Notes under the pieces: generated by a model
Database searches by the model: none
What the model was told of the DNA's origin: nothing
Seen by the model: the letters and a program-made list of their open reading frames with translations, nothing else
Translations under genes and position numbers: made by a program
Assembly: GCF_001421715.1 (NCBI RefSeq)
Contig: NZ_LMKP01000001.1
Span: 14,358 to 78,357, forward strand
DNA length: 64,000 nucleotides
Source of the DNA: Sphingomonas sp. Leaf22
GTDB taxonomy: Bacteria; Pseudomonadota; Alphaproteobacteria; Sphingomonadales; Sphingomonadaceae
Direction of reading: 5' to 3'
In this document: one piece after another, positions 1 through 8,229 of the stretch
Numbering within the stretch: the stretch's first letter is position 1
How the letters are laid out: each line of letters starts with the position of its first letter

Positions 1-29
1 GGTCCCCCTCCCCGTGCCGGGGAGGATTT
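1..29. repeat. Part of a GC-rich palindromic intergenic repeat
   Basis: The first bases hold CCTCCCCGTGCCGGGGAGG preceded by GGTCCCC. The same string ends the repeat element at about 12089-12115 and, with a different loop, the one at 19928-19953. The element is cut by the window edge and lies just 3' of purK. Confidence 0.7.
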
Positions 30-1086
30 AACGTTCGACCCGTGTCACGTGGCCCATCTTGCGGCCGGGGCGGGCTTCGTTCTTGCCGTAAAGATGAAGG
101 TGCGCGCCGGGTTCGGTCAGCAGCGCCTGCCACTGGTCGACATCGTCGCCGATCAGATTGGTCATCTTGACCCGCGTTCCGGTGAGGTCGGTGCCGCCGA
201 GCGGCAGGCCCAGCACCGCGCGGACATGGTTCTCGAACTGCGACGTCTCCGCACCTTCGATCGTCCAGTGGCCGGAATTATGGACGCGCGGGGCCATTTC
301 GTTGAACACCGCGCCGTCGGCCCCGCAGAAGAATTCTAGCGTCAGCACGCCGACATGGTCGAGCGCGTCGGCCACCTTGCAGGCCAGCGCCTCGGCCTCG
401 GCGCGCCACGGTTCGATCGACGGGGCGGGAACGGTCGAGGTGTCGAGGATGCCGTCCTTGTGGACATTCGCCGGCGACGGATACAGCGCGACCGCGCCAT
501 CGACACCGCGTGCCAGCACGACCGAGAATTCCTGTTCGAAGTCGACGAACGCTTCGAGGATCGCCGGTCCGCCGCCGATCGCCAGCCACGCCGCGCTGGC
601 ATCGGCGGCGGACAGCAGCCGTGCCTGCCCCTTGCCATCATAGCCGAAGCGGGTGGTCTTGAGCACCGCCGGACAGCCGACGGCGTCGATCGCCGCGTCG
701 AGTGCGGCGCGGTCGGACACGTCGGCCCAGCGGGCGGGACGGCCGCCAAGTCCCTCGACGAAACGCTTTTCGCGGACCCGGTCCTGCGCGACCGCGAGCG
801 AGCGGGCCGACGGGCGGACCTTGTCGCCCAGCGCCTCGATCGGGGCGGCGGCGATATTCTCGAATTCGTAGGTGACGACGTCGACCTGCCGGGCGAAGGC
901 GCGCAACGCGTCGATATCGTCATAGTCGCCGCGGCTGTGCGCGAAGGCGATGTCGTTGGCCGGACCGCTGTCGGGGGCATAGACATGGATGCGGTAGCCG
1001 AGCTGCGCGGCGGCGACGCCGATCATCCGGCCGAGCTGACCCGATCCGATGATGCCGATCGTCGATCCGGGGGGCAGCGGGATCAT
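28..1086 (-). CDS. purK: 5-(carboxyamino)imidazole ribonucleotide synthase PurK
   Basis: PurK uses ATP and bicarbonate to carboxylate aminoimidazole ribonucleotide to N5-CAIR, the cytosolic step before PurE in de novo purine synthesis. The 352-residue product opens with the nucleotide-binding motif [10 protein letters not shown] and has the ATP-grasp body: [14 protein letters not shown] near residue 150, [12 protein letters not shown] near 190, and a C-terminal [19 protein letters not shown]. Its length is normal for the family. I start at the ATG at 1086 rather than the upstream codon at 1128, because that ATG overlaps the purE stop as ATGA (1083-1086), the usual coupled purEK arrangement. 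Transcription is leftward from purE, and the gene stops just before repeat DNA at the window edge. Confidence 0.96.
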   Translation of the reverse strand: MIPLPPGSTIGIIGSGQLGRMIGVAAAQLGYRIHVYAPDSGPANDIAFAHSRGDYDDIDALRAFARQVDVVTYEFENIAAAPIEALGDKVRPSARSLAVAQDRVREKRFVEGLGGRPARWADVSDRAALDAAIDAVGCPAVLKTTRFGYDGKGQARLLSAADASAAWLAIGGGPAILEAFVDFEQEFSVVLARGVDGAVALYPSPANVHKDGILDTSTVPAPSIEPWRAEAEALACKVADALDHVGVLTLEFFCGADGAVFNEMAPRVHNSGHWTIEGAETSQFENHVRAVLGLPLGGTDLTGTRVKMTNLIGDDVDQWQALLTEPGAHLHLYGKNEARPGRKMGHVTRVER

Positions 1087-1568
1087 TGCGGATCGATCGC
1101 CACGCCATCGGTCTGCGCGGACCGCCACGCGTCGAGCCGTTCGGCCAGCGCATCGTCGGCGGTGGCGAGGATCGAGGCGGCGAGCAGGCCGGCGTTGATC
1201 GCCCCCGCCTTGCCGATCGCCAGCGTGCCGACCGGCACGCCGCCGGGCATCTGCACGATCGACAACAGGCTATCCATGCCCTTCAGTGCGTGCGATTCGA
1301 CGGGCACGCCCAGTACGGGCAAGCGGGTCATTGACGCGACCATGCCCGGCAGGTGGGCCGCGCCGCCGGCACCGGCGATCACGACCTTCAGCCCGCGTTG
1401 AACCGCGGTCGTCGCATAGTCGACCAGCCGGGCGGGGGTGCGGTGCGCAGAGACGACCTTCGTCTCATGCGGAACGCCGAGTTTGGTCAGGGTTTCGGCG
1501 GCGTGGCGCATCGTCTCCCAATCGGAAGTGCTGCCCATGATGATGCCGACCAACGGTGCGTCGTTCAT
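1083..1568 (-). CDS. purE: N5-carboxyaminoimidazole ribonucleotide mutase PurE
   Basis: PurE isomerises N5-CAIR to CAIR in purine synthesis, taking the product of PurK. The 161-residue protein has the class I signature: [18 protein letters not shown] near the N-terminus, [11 protein letters not shown] near residue 40, and the glycine-rich [16 protein letters not shown] near residue 68. A later stretch, [18 protein letters not shown], is also typical. Length and motifs are complete. The stop codon overlaps the purK start by one base, so the two are translationally coupled. The gene follows 539 bp of repeat-rich DNA, so any promoter must lie in or beside those repeats. Confidence 0.97.
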   Translation of the reverse strand: MNDAPLVGIIMGSTSDWETMRHAAETLTKLGVPHETKVVSAHRTPARLVDYATTAVQRGLKVVIAGAGGAAHLPGMVASMTRLPVLGVPVESHALKGMDSLLSIVQMPGGVPVGTLAIGKAGAINAGLLAASILATADDALAERLDAWRSAQTDGVAIDPQ

Positions 1569-1660
1569 TGTCTGCCCGTAACGCTTGGGGGAGGGCGCTG
1601 CTTAGGCAAGGGGCCGAAACAGGGCAAGCGGAAGGATGCCGCAGCGGCGTATTCCAATGC

Positions 1661-1734
1661 CCAAAGGTCACAAAGGTCACACTCGTGCGCAGTTTGTGCG
1701 GTGGATGTTTTGTCAGGTCAAAGAGCAGCGGCCG
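1661..1734 (+). repeat. Dispersed repeat with CAAAGGTCAC tandem (copy 1)
   Basis: It begins CCAAAGGTCACAAAGGTCAC, continues with a small GTGCGC...GTGCGG hairpin and ends near GGTCAAAGAGC followed by GGCCGG. A second copy with the same order of blocks lies at 28851-28926 in the same orientation. The copies differ in the middle, so they look like members of an old family rather than a recent duplication. Confidence 0.65.
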
Positions 1735-1873
1735 GGATTTGGGGCCGGCAGGGAGTTTGGCGGGGTTTTTACGTGTAGGACAGGGTTTTTTGTTGCCGTC
1801 GCTCGGCCCGCGTATTGCGTCACCCCGGACTTGATCGGGACTTGAGCGAACGTACCGATTCCTGCCCCCTGCC

Positions 1874-2050
1874 GGACCCCCGCGGAGGCGGGGGTCCAGG
1901 GTCCCGATCGCAAGCCGTTGTTTTGCTGGGCTCTGGACCCCCGCCTGCGCGGGGGTACGGCGCGTTTTCGGCTAAGCCGGCAACTTTCGTACAGGTCCCA
2001 ACTTGATCCGGGGTCCCGCTTCTTCGCTGCGGTCGATCAGAAGCGGGACC
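1874..2050. repeat. Cluster of three GC-rich palindromes
   Basis: Three hairpin-forming units lie in a row: GGACCCCCGCGGAGGCGGGG (1874-), GGACCCCCGCCTGCGCGGGG (1934-), and arms GGTCCCGCTTCT / AGAAGCGGGACC (2012-2050). Related palindromes occur at 5499-5524 and 13104-13130. They resemble REP-type intergenic palindromes. Acting as a transcription barrier after gpmA is possible but unproven. Confidence 0.65.
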
Positions 2051-2107
2051 TTGGGGTGACGGGTTATCGGGACGTCGCGCCCTCCTCAGGAAGCGGCTTG
2101 AACGCGC

Positions 2108-2794
2108 TTACCGCTCGCTGAGGTAATAGCGGTCGGTCGGCGTCAGGTCGTCGGCCAGTTCGTACACGATCGGCTGGCCGGTCGGGATTTCGAGGCCGGT
2201 GATCTCGTCATCGGGAATGCCCGACAGATGCTTCACCAGCGCGCGCAGCGAGTTGCCGTGCGCCGAGATCAGGACGCGCTTGCCGGCCTTCAGTTCGGGG
2301 GCGATGCGGCTTTCCCAATAAGGGAGGACGCGGTCGATCGTGTCCTTCAGGCTTTCGGTCTGCGGAATGTCGATCCCGGCATAGCGGCGGTCGGCCGACA
2401 GGTCCCATGGGCTGTCGGCTTCGGGCAGCGGCGGCGGCACGTCGAAGCTGCGACGCCAGATCTTGACCTGTTCGTCGCCATGGCGTGCGGCGGTCTCCGC
2501 CTTGTCGAGCCCGGTCAGGCCGCCATAATGCCGCTCGTTCAAACGCCAGTCCTTTTCGACCGGCAGCCACAGGCGGCCCATCGCCTCCAGCGCGAGGTTG
2601 AGCGTCTTGATCGCGCGCGTCTGATAGCTGGTGAAGCAGACGTCGAAATCATGGCCCTTTTCGGCGAGCAACTCGCCCGCAGCCTTGGCTTCGCCCTCGC
2701 CCTTCTCGGTCAGGTTGACGTCCCACCAGCCGGTGAAGCGGTTTTCGAGATTCCAGGCGGACTGGCCGTGGCGGATCAGGACGAGCGTGGGCAT
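2108..2794 (-). CDS. gpmA: 2,3-bisphosphoglycerate-dependent phosphoglycerate mutase
   Basis: This cytosolic enzyme interconverts 3- and 2-phosphoglycerate in glycolysis and gluconeogenesis. The 228-residue protein carries the histidine-phosphatase core: [18 protein letters not shown] at the N-terminus (catalytic His in RHG), [15 protein letters not shown] near residue 88, and [16 protein letters not shown] near residue 180 with the second catalytic His. These are specific to the dPGM (GpmA) family rather than generic RHG phosphatases. It stands alone, with the GNAT gene upstream in the same direction and palindromic repeats downstream. Confidence 0.96.
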   Translation of the reverse strand: MPTLVLIRHGQSAWNLENRFTGWWDVNLTEKGEGEAKAAGELLAEKGHDFDVCFTSYQTRAIKTLNLALEAMGRLWLPVEKDWRLNERHYGGLTGLDKAETAARHGDEQVKIWRRSFDVPPPLPEADSPWDLSADRRYAGIDIPQTESLKDTIDRVLPYWESRIAPELKAGKRVLISAHGNSLRALVKHLSGIPDDEITGLEIPTGQPIVYELADDLTPTDRYYLSER

Positions 2795-2830
2795 GTGGCC
2801 TCCATTGCGGTTGTCGGGGTCGCGACTAGC

Positions 2831-3286
2831 CTAAAGCGGGCGGGAGAGGAACCGGTTGAAGGCGGTCGCAACGTAGCCACCCAAGGGCGGGCAGGGCACG
2901 AAGCCGTTGCGGGCGTACAGCCGGTGGGCCGCATCGAACATCGTACCGGTGCCGGTTTCGAGCAGCAGGCGGGTCAGGCCTGCCGCGCGCGCATGGCCGA
3001 TGATGTGGTCGAGAATCGCCTGCGCGGTGCCACGACCGCGTGCCGCGGGATTGGTACGCATCGATTTCACCTCGCCCGTACCGTCGTCGAGCGTGCGCAA
3101 GGCACCGCAGCCGAGCAGGTCGTCGCCGTCCCACGCGGTGAAGAACGCGATGTCGGGCGTCGCCAGCCCCGACAGGTCGAGCGCATAGACGCTGCCCGGC
3201 GGCGAACTGGCGTGCATATCGGCCAGATGCGCCGCCAGCAGCGCGGCAGTCGCCGGATGGTCGAGGCCTCCCGGACGGACGATCAC
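2831..3286 (-). CDS. GNAT-family N-acetyltransferase
   Basis: The 151-residue protein has a GNAT fold. Conserved blocks are CGALRTLDDGTGEVKSMRTN (strand beta4, near residues 81-100) and the acetyl-CoA loop NPAARGRGTAQAILDHIIGH just after it. It ends in the usual LYARNGFVPCPPLGGY. The substrate cannot be read from sequence; the family acetylates amines on small molecules or proteins. Translation starts at GTG (3286-3284), which overlaps the M14 peptidase stop as GTGA, so it is the last gene of a coupled trio with the peptidase and a DUF4136 lipoprotein. Confidence 0.85.
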   Translation of the reverse strand: MIVRPGGLDHPATAALLAAHLADMHASSPPGSVYALDLSGLATPDIAFFTAWDGDDLLGCGALRTLDDGTGEVKSMRTNPAARGRGTAQAILDHIIGHARAAGLTRLLLETGTGTMFDAAHRLYARNGFVPCPPLGGYVATAFNRFLSRPL

Positions 3287-4395
3287 CGCGTGATGTCCGC
3301 CAGCACTTCCAGCCAGCTATGCGCCAGCCGTTTCGACCGTTCGGGCGACCAGCCGAATTCGGGATCGGGATTGGGATCGTGATCCTTGAACGGCATTTCC
3401 AGCGTCATGCCGAGCGCGCCGAACCGGTTGGCGAGCTGATTGGTCGACATCGACAGGTTCGCCCGGCCGGCGGCCGATATGGGATAGCCGAGCTTGGTCT
3501 GGAAATCGGGCGTAGCCGCCGCCCATGCCGCACCGAACGCGGTGAAGCGCGCGCCATGCTCGTCGGTCCAGTTGGGGATGCCTTCGTAGCCGGCGATGAA
3601 GTTGGCGGGGATCGCTTCGTCGCCATGGACGTCGATGGCGATGTCGACGCCGGTTTCGTCCATGCGGCCGAGGACGCACAGCACTTCGGGGCTGCGCTCG
3701 GCCGAGGGGGCGTGCCATTCGCGGTTAAGGTTCACGCCCGCGGCATTGGTGCGCAGATGGCCGCGATACGACCCGTCGGGGTTCATGTTGGGGACGCAGT
3801 GGAAGGTCATGCGCTGCCGCAGATCGGCGGCAACCGCGTCGGCCGGATCGGTCAGGCGTTCGAGCAGCCCCTCCATGAACCATTCGCACATCGATTCGCC
3901 GGGATGCTGGCGGGCATAGGCCCAGACCTGCAACGGGCCATTGCCGAGCGTCAGATAATCGATCGCGCGACCATCGAGGCTCTGGCCCAGTTCGCAGTGG
4001 GCGACTCCCGGCAGTGCTGCGATGCGCGCGATCAGGTCGTCATGGCGGTCCATGGTATAGGGCGCGAAATACGCGAACCACGCGAGATCGGTGTCGAAGG
4101 TCGCGTTGAAGGTGAGGACGCCGTCGGCATAGCCGGTATCGACCTGTCGCCATGCCGTGCGGTTGGTGCTCATCCGCGTGGCGTAACCGGGCCAGCCGAA
4201 CGCATAGGCCGATCCACCGGCGTTGACGACGCGGAAGGTCAGCGTCCGCCCGCGGGCGCCGGCGACGCGGAAATGGAACCATTGGTAGAAGTCGGACGCG
4301 TGGTCGGCGACGATCTCCAGATCGATCACGTCGCCCTGAATGGCGACCAGGCGGATATTGCCGCTGTCGAACGCGGCGTTGATGGTGATGCTCAT
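3283..4395 (-). CDS. M14-family zinc carboxypeptidase (cytosolic carboxypeptidase-like)
   Basis: This is a probable zinc metallocarboxypeptidase of 370 residues. It has an N-terminal beta-rich domain (about residues 1-120, starting MSITINAAFDSGNIRLVAIQ) and a C-terminal M14 catalytic domain. The first zinc motif HPGES (His and Glu) is near residue 165, a third ligand is in DVHGDEAIPANF, and the catalytic Glu is likely in TLEMPFKDHDPNPD. This two-domain layout matches the cytosolic carboxypeptidase (M14B/AGBL-like) branch, whose bacterial substrates are largely unknown. I see no signal peptide. The ATG at 4395 overlaps the upstream lipoprotein stop as ATGA, so I reject the much longer upstream extension of this frame. 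Confidence 0.9.
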   Translation of the reverse strand: MSITINAAFDSGNIRLVAIQGDVIDLEIVADHASDFYQWFHFRVAGARGRTLTFRVVNAGGSAYAFGWPGYATRMSTNRTAWRQVDTGYADGVLTFNATFDTDLAWFAYFAPYTMDRHDDLIARIAALPGVAHCELGQSLDGRAIDYLTLGNGPLQVWAYARQHPGESMCEWFMEGLLERLTDPADAVAADLRQRMTFHCVPNMNPDGSYRGHLRTNAAGVNLNREWHAPSAERSPEVLCVLGRMDETGVDIAIDVHGDEAIPANFIAGYEGIPNWTDEHGARFTAFGAAWAAATPDFQTKLGYPISAAGRANLSMSTNQLANRFGALGMTLEMPFKDHDPNPDPEFGWSPERSKRLAHSWLEVLADITR

Positions 4396-5006
4396 TTCAC
4401 CGTCGTAGTGATTCCCGACTCGCCTGGAAAGTTGCGGAACATCGCGTTCGCCAGACGATCCGCCTGGAACACCGGCTGCGCGCCCGGCGTGTTTTCGAGC
4501 GAATCGGTGACTGCACGTGCTTCCCAGATGGTTGTCGAATCGCTGCGGCGGCGAATCTGGACCATCATTTCCGTCCCGACGACTTCGCGCTGTCCGCCGC
4601 CGATGCCGAACCCGACTCCGCCGCCCAGACCGACTCCACCGCCGCGCCAGCCACCGCCGCCACCGCCCGCGCCGATGCCGATCGACACCGGCGGTCGCTT
4701 CTCGACGAAACCGCGGGTGGCGCGGGTGAAGCCGACCGAAACGATCAGGTCGGACGGGCCGGTGCCGGCGCGGACGAAGCCGATCTTTTCCATCTCGCGA
4801 CCGACGGCGTTGGCGTAGTTCTGGAATTCGGGGCTGACACTGCCGTTGGTCGACAGCGGTTCGAGCGAGAAGCTGCCCCGCGCGACCGGCTGGTTGAGGT
4901 GGAAGCGGGTGACATCGACCGGGCGGACGCGCGATCCGGTGGTGGTACAGCCCGATGCGAGTACCGCCGCCACGGCCATCACCCCGATCCCGAACGCCTT
5001 GTTCAT
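4392..5006 (-). CDS. DUF4136 domain lipoprotein
   Basis: This 204-residue protein is predicted to be lipid-anchored. A hydrophobic signal, MNKAFGIGVMAVAAVLASGC, ends in the lipobox LASGC. The mature part fits the DUF4136 family (FVRAGTGPSDLIVSVGFT, later a Gly-rich loop and a terminal IRRRSDSTTIWEARA block). The function of the family is unknown. A Gly-rich tract (GIGAGGGGGGWRGGG and following) sits near residue 115, as in many DUF4136 proteins. I choose the ATG at 5006 over the GTG at 5015 because AAGGTGAG lies about 9 bases upstream of it. It leads the trio lipoprotein - M14 peptidase - GNAT, all linked by overlapping codons. Confidence 0.87.
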   Translation of the reverse strand: MNKAFGIGVMAVAAVLASGCTTTGSRVRPVDVTRFHLNQPVARGSFSLEPLSTNGSVSPEFQNYANAVGREMEKIGFVRAGTGPSDLIVSVGFTRATRGFVEKRPPVSIGIGAGGGGGGWRGGGVGLGGGVGFGIGGGQREVVGTEMMVQIRRRSDSTTIWEARAVTDSLENTPGAQPVFQADRLANAMFRNFPGESGITTTVK

Positions 5007-5196
5007 GCGACTCACCTTCGTTTACGACACGACCGATTGCTGAAATGCCAAACGCGTATCGGCCACGGAAGGGTTCATTGCGCTGGTGTTTCGATCGGAC
5101 GCCGTTCCGCTCTTGACGAACGGCCCGGCCGGCGATAGCTGGACGCCATCTTTTCCGGCCGTGCGAGCGGCCCTTTTGCCGTTTGAGAGCCGTGAC

Positions 5197-5322
5197 ATGA
5201 AGATCGTCAATTCGCTGAAGTCGCTCAAGGATCGCCACCGGGACAACCGCGTGATCCGCCGTCGCGGCCGTATCTACGTCATCAACAAGACCAACCGCCG
5301 TTTCAAGGCCCGCCAGGGCTGA
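5197..5322 (+). CDS. rpmJ: 50S ribosomal protein L36, zinc-free type
   Basis: This 41-residue basic protein ([20 protein letters not shown]...) is ribosomal protein L36 of the large subunit. It lacks the four zinc ligands (Cys/His) of the C+ form, so it is the C- form typical of alphaproteobacteria. The true start is the internal ATG at 5197; upstream in-frame codons are not part of it. It is monocistronic and is followed by a strong Rho-independent terminator at 5373-5405. Confidence 0.95.
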   Translation: MKIVNSLKSLKDRHRDNRVIRRRGRIYVINKTNRRFKARQG

Positions 5323-5372
5323 TTCGCGGTCGGTGCGGCCCGATCGGGCTGTGCCGGTGGGTGATTCGGACA

Positions 5373-5405
5373 GGCATCTGACCCTTGGTGGGTCGGGTGC
5401 CTTTT
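5373..5405 (+). terminator. Rho-independent terminator of rpmJ
   Basis: GGCATCTGACCC, loop TTGGT, GGGTCGGGTGCC, then TTTT. The 12-bp stem pairs throughout if two G-U pairs are allowed. It lies 50 bp after the rpmJ stop, in its direction. Confidence 0.85.
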
Positions 5406-5498
5406 CGTGTTGTGGGTTTGGCGAATTTCATTCTTGGTGTGCAGGCGGGAAGCCATAGACGCTGCTGCTTCGGTCAGACCAGCGACGTCGGCGTGTTT

Positions 5499-5524
5499 GG
5501 ACCCCCGCCTGGGCGAGGGTGACG
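5499..5524. repeat. GGACCCCCGC-type palindrome
   Basis: GGACCCCCGCCTGGGCGAGG closely matches the palindromes at 1934-1959 and 13104-13130, with an imperfect second arm. It lies between rpmJ and the convergent small secreted protein gene. Confidence 0.6.
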
Positions 5525-5564
5525 AGAGGAAGTACATCGTCCGGGAAGACCCACGGACGGGGCC

Positions 5565-5981
5565 TTAGATCGTCCCTTGCGACGCGGCGTTTCGCGGCAG
5601 TTTCGGTTCGGAACAGGCGATCAGGACGCGCAATTCCTTGCTCGATCCGAACGGGCGGGTCGCGCGGCCGGTCGGTACCTTCGCCAGTTCGATCCGGAGC
5701 GGCGCGGGCAAGGCGGCATAGGGGACGTTCGGACGCGAGGTGAGGGTGCCGGAAAAGATCCGGTCCTCCCGGTAGCGTGCTGCGACGCGGGCGGCGTCGG
5801 GGCAGGCGCGGATCGTGCGGGTGTCGGCGGTGAAGGTCGCGACGGCTTTGGCCCGGTCGGCAGCGCTCAGCGGCTCGGGCAGGCGGACTTCGAATTGCAG
5901 CAGGTCGATGCGGCGCTGATCGAATACGGGCGGCCGCGCCGCCTGCGCGACGAAGGCCAGCGCGACCAGCGCCGCGATCAT
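5565..5981 (-). CDS. Hypothetical secreted protein coupled to bpt
   Basis: I do not recognise this 138-residue product. A likely signal peptide ([18 protein letters not shown]) is followed by a soluble domain with [18 protein letters not shown], a block with [20 protein letters not shown], and [20 protein letters not shown]; a single Cys pair (CPDAA and IACSEP) might form a disulfide. The ATG at 5981 overlaps the bpt stop as ATGA, which supports both the start and co-translation with bpt. A periplasmic protein coupled to a cytosolic transferase suggests convenience of expression rather than a shared pathway. Confidence 0.7.
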   Translation of the reverse strand: MIAALVALAFVAQAARPPVFDQRRIDLLQFEVRLPEPLSAADRAKAVATFTADTRTIRACPDAARVAARYREDRIFSGTLTSRPNVPYAALPAPLRIELAKVPTGRATRPFGSSKELRVLIACSEPKLPRNAASQGTI

Positions 5982-6766
5982 GCGGGGACCGCCGTGCCCG
6001 CCGATCCGACCGCGGCCGCTGCGGCAGCCGTCGCGTCGTCGAGTACCGTCCAGCCCGCCGGTCCGAGGATTTCGAGCGGGCGGAACTTGGTCTTGTAGGT
6101 CATGCGCGGCGATCCCTGCACCCAATAGCCGAGATAGACATAGGGCAAGCCGGTGGCGCGCGCACGGCGGATATGGTCGAGGATGATGAACGTGCCGAGG
6201 CCGGCGCGCGCTTCGGGATCGGTTTCAAAGAAGCTGTAGACCATCGACAGCCCGTCGGCCTGTTCATCGGTGATGCACGCGCCGACCAGCCTGCCGGGTA
6301 CGCCGTCGACCGAAGGTTCGCGATATTCGATCACCCATGAGCTGACCGGCGAATGTTCGACCATGTCGGCGAAATCGGTTTCGTCCATCGCGGTCATGCC
6401 GCCGCCGGGATGCCGCACCGACAGATAGCGCCGCAGCAGGCGGAATTGTTCGTCGGTCGCCCATGGCTTGCACGCGCGGATGTCGAGATCGGCATGGCGG
6501 CGCATCAGCTTGCGCTGGGTCGCGTTCATCGTGAAGTCGCTGGCGACGACCCGCACCGACACGCAGGCGCTGCACCCGACGCAGCTGGGGCGATAGGCGA
6601 CCGACTGGCTGCGGCGAAACCCGATCCGGCCGAGCGCATCGTTCAGTTCGTCGGCATGGGGCCCGTTGAGTTCGGTGAACACCTTCCGCTCCTGCCGCCC
6701 CGGCAGATAGGGGCAGGGCGCGGGCGAGGTGACGAAGAAGCGGGGGAAACGAAACGGCGCGGTCAC
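5978..6766 (-). CDS. bpt: Aspartate/glutamate leucyltransferase (Bpt)
   Basis: Bpt transfers leucine from Leu-tRNA to N-terminal Asp or Glu of proteins, feeding them to the ClpS/ClpAP N-degron pathway in the cytosol. The 262-residue protein shows both ATE-family domains: an N-terminal Cys-rich part with [13 protein letters not shown] and [15 protein letters not shown], and a C-terminal acetyltransferase-like part with YFxTDP-like [15 protein letters not shown] and [17 protein letters not shown]. Motifs and length fit bacterial Bpt. It begins an operon with the small secreted protein downstream. Confidence 0.95.
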   Translation of the reverse strand: MTAPFRFPRFFVTSPAPCPYLPGRQERKVFTELNGPHADELNDALGRIGFRRSQSVAYRPSCVGCSACVSVRVVASDFTMNATQRKLMRRHADLDIRACKPWATDEQFRLLRRYLSVRHPGGGMTAMDETDFADMVEHSPVSSWVIEYREPSVDGVPGRLVGACITDEQADGLSMVYSFFETDPEARAGLGTFIILDHIRRARATGLPYVYLGYWVQGSPRMTYKTKFRPLEILGPAGWTVLDDATAAAAAAVGSAGTAVPA

Positions 6767-6894
6767 CCAGGGTTCCTTCGATCAGACATGCCGAACGGGC
6801 GTAGCGCCGGAGATATGGCGATTATCCTAACCGACGGAAAGCGGGTCACGATTGTTTATCCGCGTGACCGCTTCCCGTTCCGGAACATCGGGCG

Positions 6895-8136
6895 CTAGGC
6901 CAGCTCGACCGTGCTGACCTCATAACCGCCGGCGCGCAGGCCGTCGATCAGCCGGTCGAGATGGTCGCGGTCGCGCGTCTCGCACTCGATGTCGGTGATG
7001 AGGCCCTTGGCCGGCAACGTCGTGAAGACGCGCTGGTGATAGACTTCGATGATGTTGACGGTGTGTTCGTGGAAGATCTTCGCGACGTGGAACAGCGCGC
7101 CGGGGCGGTCCTGCAACCGGATGCGCAGACGGGCGAGACGACCCGACCGGGCGAGATCGCGCAGCAGGACGTTGGCGAGCAGGCGGGTGTCGATATTGCC
7201 GCCGCACAGCACGATGCCGACGGTCTTGCCCCTGAACCGCTGTCCATGGCCGAGCAGCGCGGCGAGACCGGCGGCACCGGCTCCCTCGACCACGGTCTTT
7301 TCGATCTGGACCAGCAGGCTGACGGCTTCTTCCAGCTGGCGTTCGCTGACGAGTACGATGTCATCGACCAGCGCCGCCACGACTTGCGCGGTCAGGCCGC
7401 CGGGCTGCTTGACCGCGATCCCCTCCGCCAGCGTATCGCCCGCGCACTCCATCGTGGTGCCGTGCAGGCGGTTGTACATCGACGGGAACAGTTCGGCCTG
7501 CACGCCGACGACCTCGATCCTGCGATCGGCCGCGCGGGCGACGGTCGCCATGCCGCTGATGAGGCCGCCGCCGCCGATCGGCACGACCAGCGTGTCGATA
7601 TCGGGCACGTCCTCCAGCATTTCGAGCGCGACGGTGCCCTGGCCCGCCATGATCCGGGCGTCGTCGAACGGGTGGACGAAGGTCAGGCCCTGTTCGGCCT
7701 CCAGCTTCAGGGCATGGGCATAGGCCGCATCGAAGGTTTCGCCCTCCAGCACGACGGTCGCGCCATGGCTCTGCGTCTGCATGACCTTCACGGTCGGAGT
7801 CGGGCGCGGCATCACGATGGTGACAGGCACGCCCAGCCGGTTGCCGTGATAGGCAAGGCCCTGCGCATGGTTGCCGGCGGAGGCGGCGATAACGCCCTTG
7901 GCACGGGTGGCCTCGTCGAGTTGCAGCAGGGTATTGAGCGCGCCGCGTTCCTTGTAAGCGGCGGTGAACTGAAGGTTTTCGAATTTCAGATAGACGGTCG
8001 CGCCGGTCAGGTCGGACAGGGTCCGGCTGATGAGCGTCGGCGTGCGCACGATCGAGCCGCCGATCCGCATCGCCGCGGTACGAACATCGTCGACGGTGAG
8101 GGGCAGGGCGGACGGAGCGATCGGGTTGGTAGCCAT
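6895..8136 (-). CDS. ilvA: Threonine ammonia-lyase
   Basis: This PLP enzyme deaminates threonine (and often serine) to 2-oxobutyrate, the first step toward isoleucine or a route of threonine catabolism. In 413 residues it has the PLP-lysine motif AAYKERGALN near residue 60, ASAGNHAQGLAYHG near 85, the phosphate-binding loop PIGGGGLISG near 187, and a C-terminal ACT domain (RIRLQDRPGALFHVAKIF) in about the last 80 residues. One ACT domain is typical of the shorter form rather than the two-ACT biosynthetic E. coli IlvA, so allosteric control may differ. It is divergent from the SDR gene, with 93 bp between starts. Confidence 0.93.
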   Translation of the reverse strand: MATNPIAPSALPLTVDDVRTAAMRIGGSIVRTPTLISRTLSDLTGATVYLKFENLQFTAAYKERGALNTLLQLDEATRAKGVIAASAGNHAQGLAYHGNRLGVPVTIVMPRPTPTVKVMQTQSHGATVVLEGETFDAAYAHALKLEAEQGLTFVHPFDDARIMAGQGTVALEMLEDVPDIDTLVVPIGGGGLISGMATVARAADRRIEVVGVQAELFPSMYNRLHGTTMECAGDTLAEGIAVKQPGGLTAQVVAALVDDIVLVSERQLEEAVSLLVQIEKTVVEGAGAAGLAALLGHGQRFRGKTVGIVLCGGNIDTRLLANVLLRDLARSGRLARLRIRLQDRPGALFHVAKIFHEHTVNIIEVYHQRVFTTLPAKGLITDIECETRDRDHLDRLIDGLRAGGYEVSTVELA

Positions 8137-8229
8137 CGCGGGCGGGTAGCCGATTTGGCGGACAAGGGGAACCCGTCGACCCGGCGCGCGTCTGCTTGGG
8201 TGACATCGCTCCAGCCGGAAAGCCGAACC

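Larger units (their letters stand above)
1569..2107. other. Gene-free repeat cluster between gpmA and purE
   Basis: I see no credible gene in these 539 bases. Nearest purE is one copy of a CAAAGGTCACAAAGGTCAC element (1661-1734). Further right are three palindromes: 1874-1897 (GGACCCCC...GGGGGTCC), 1934-1959 (GGACCCCCGCCTGCGCGGGG) and 2012-2050 (12-bp arms GGTCCCGCTTCT and AGAAGCGGGACC). The rest looks like degenerate spacer. The region must also hold the purE promoter, which I could not place. Confidence 0.7.

Noticed and set aside
6961..8229. Long upstream extension of the SDR frame
   Set aside because: This part lies opposite ilvA; the real SDR begins at 8230 with a clear signal sequence.
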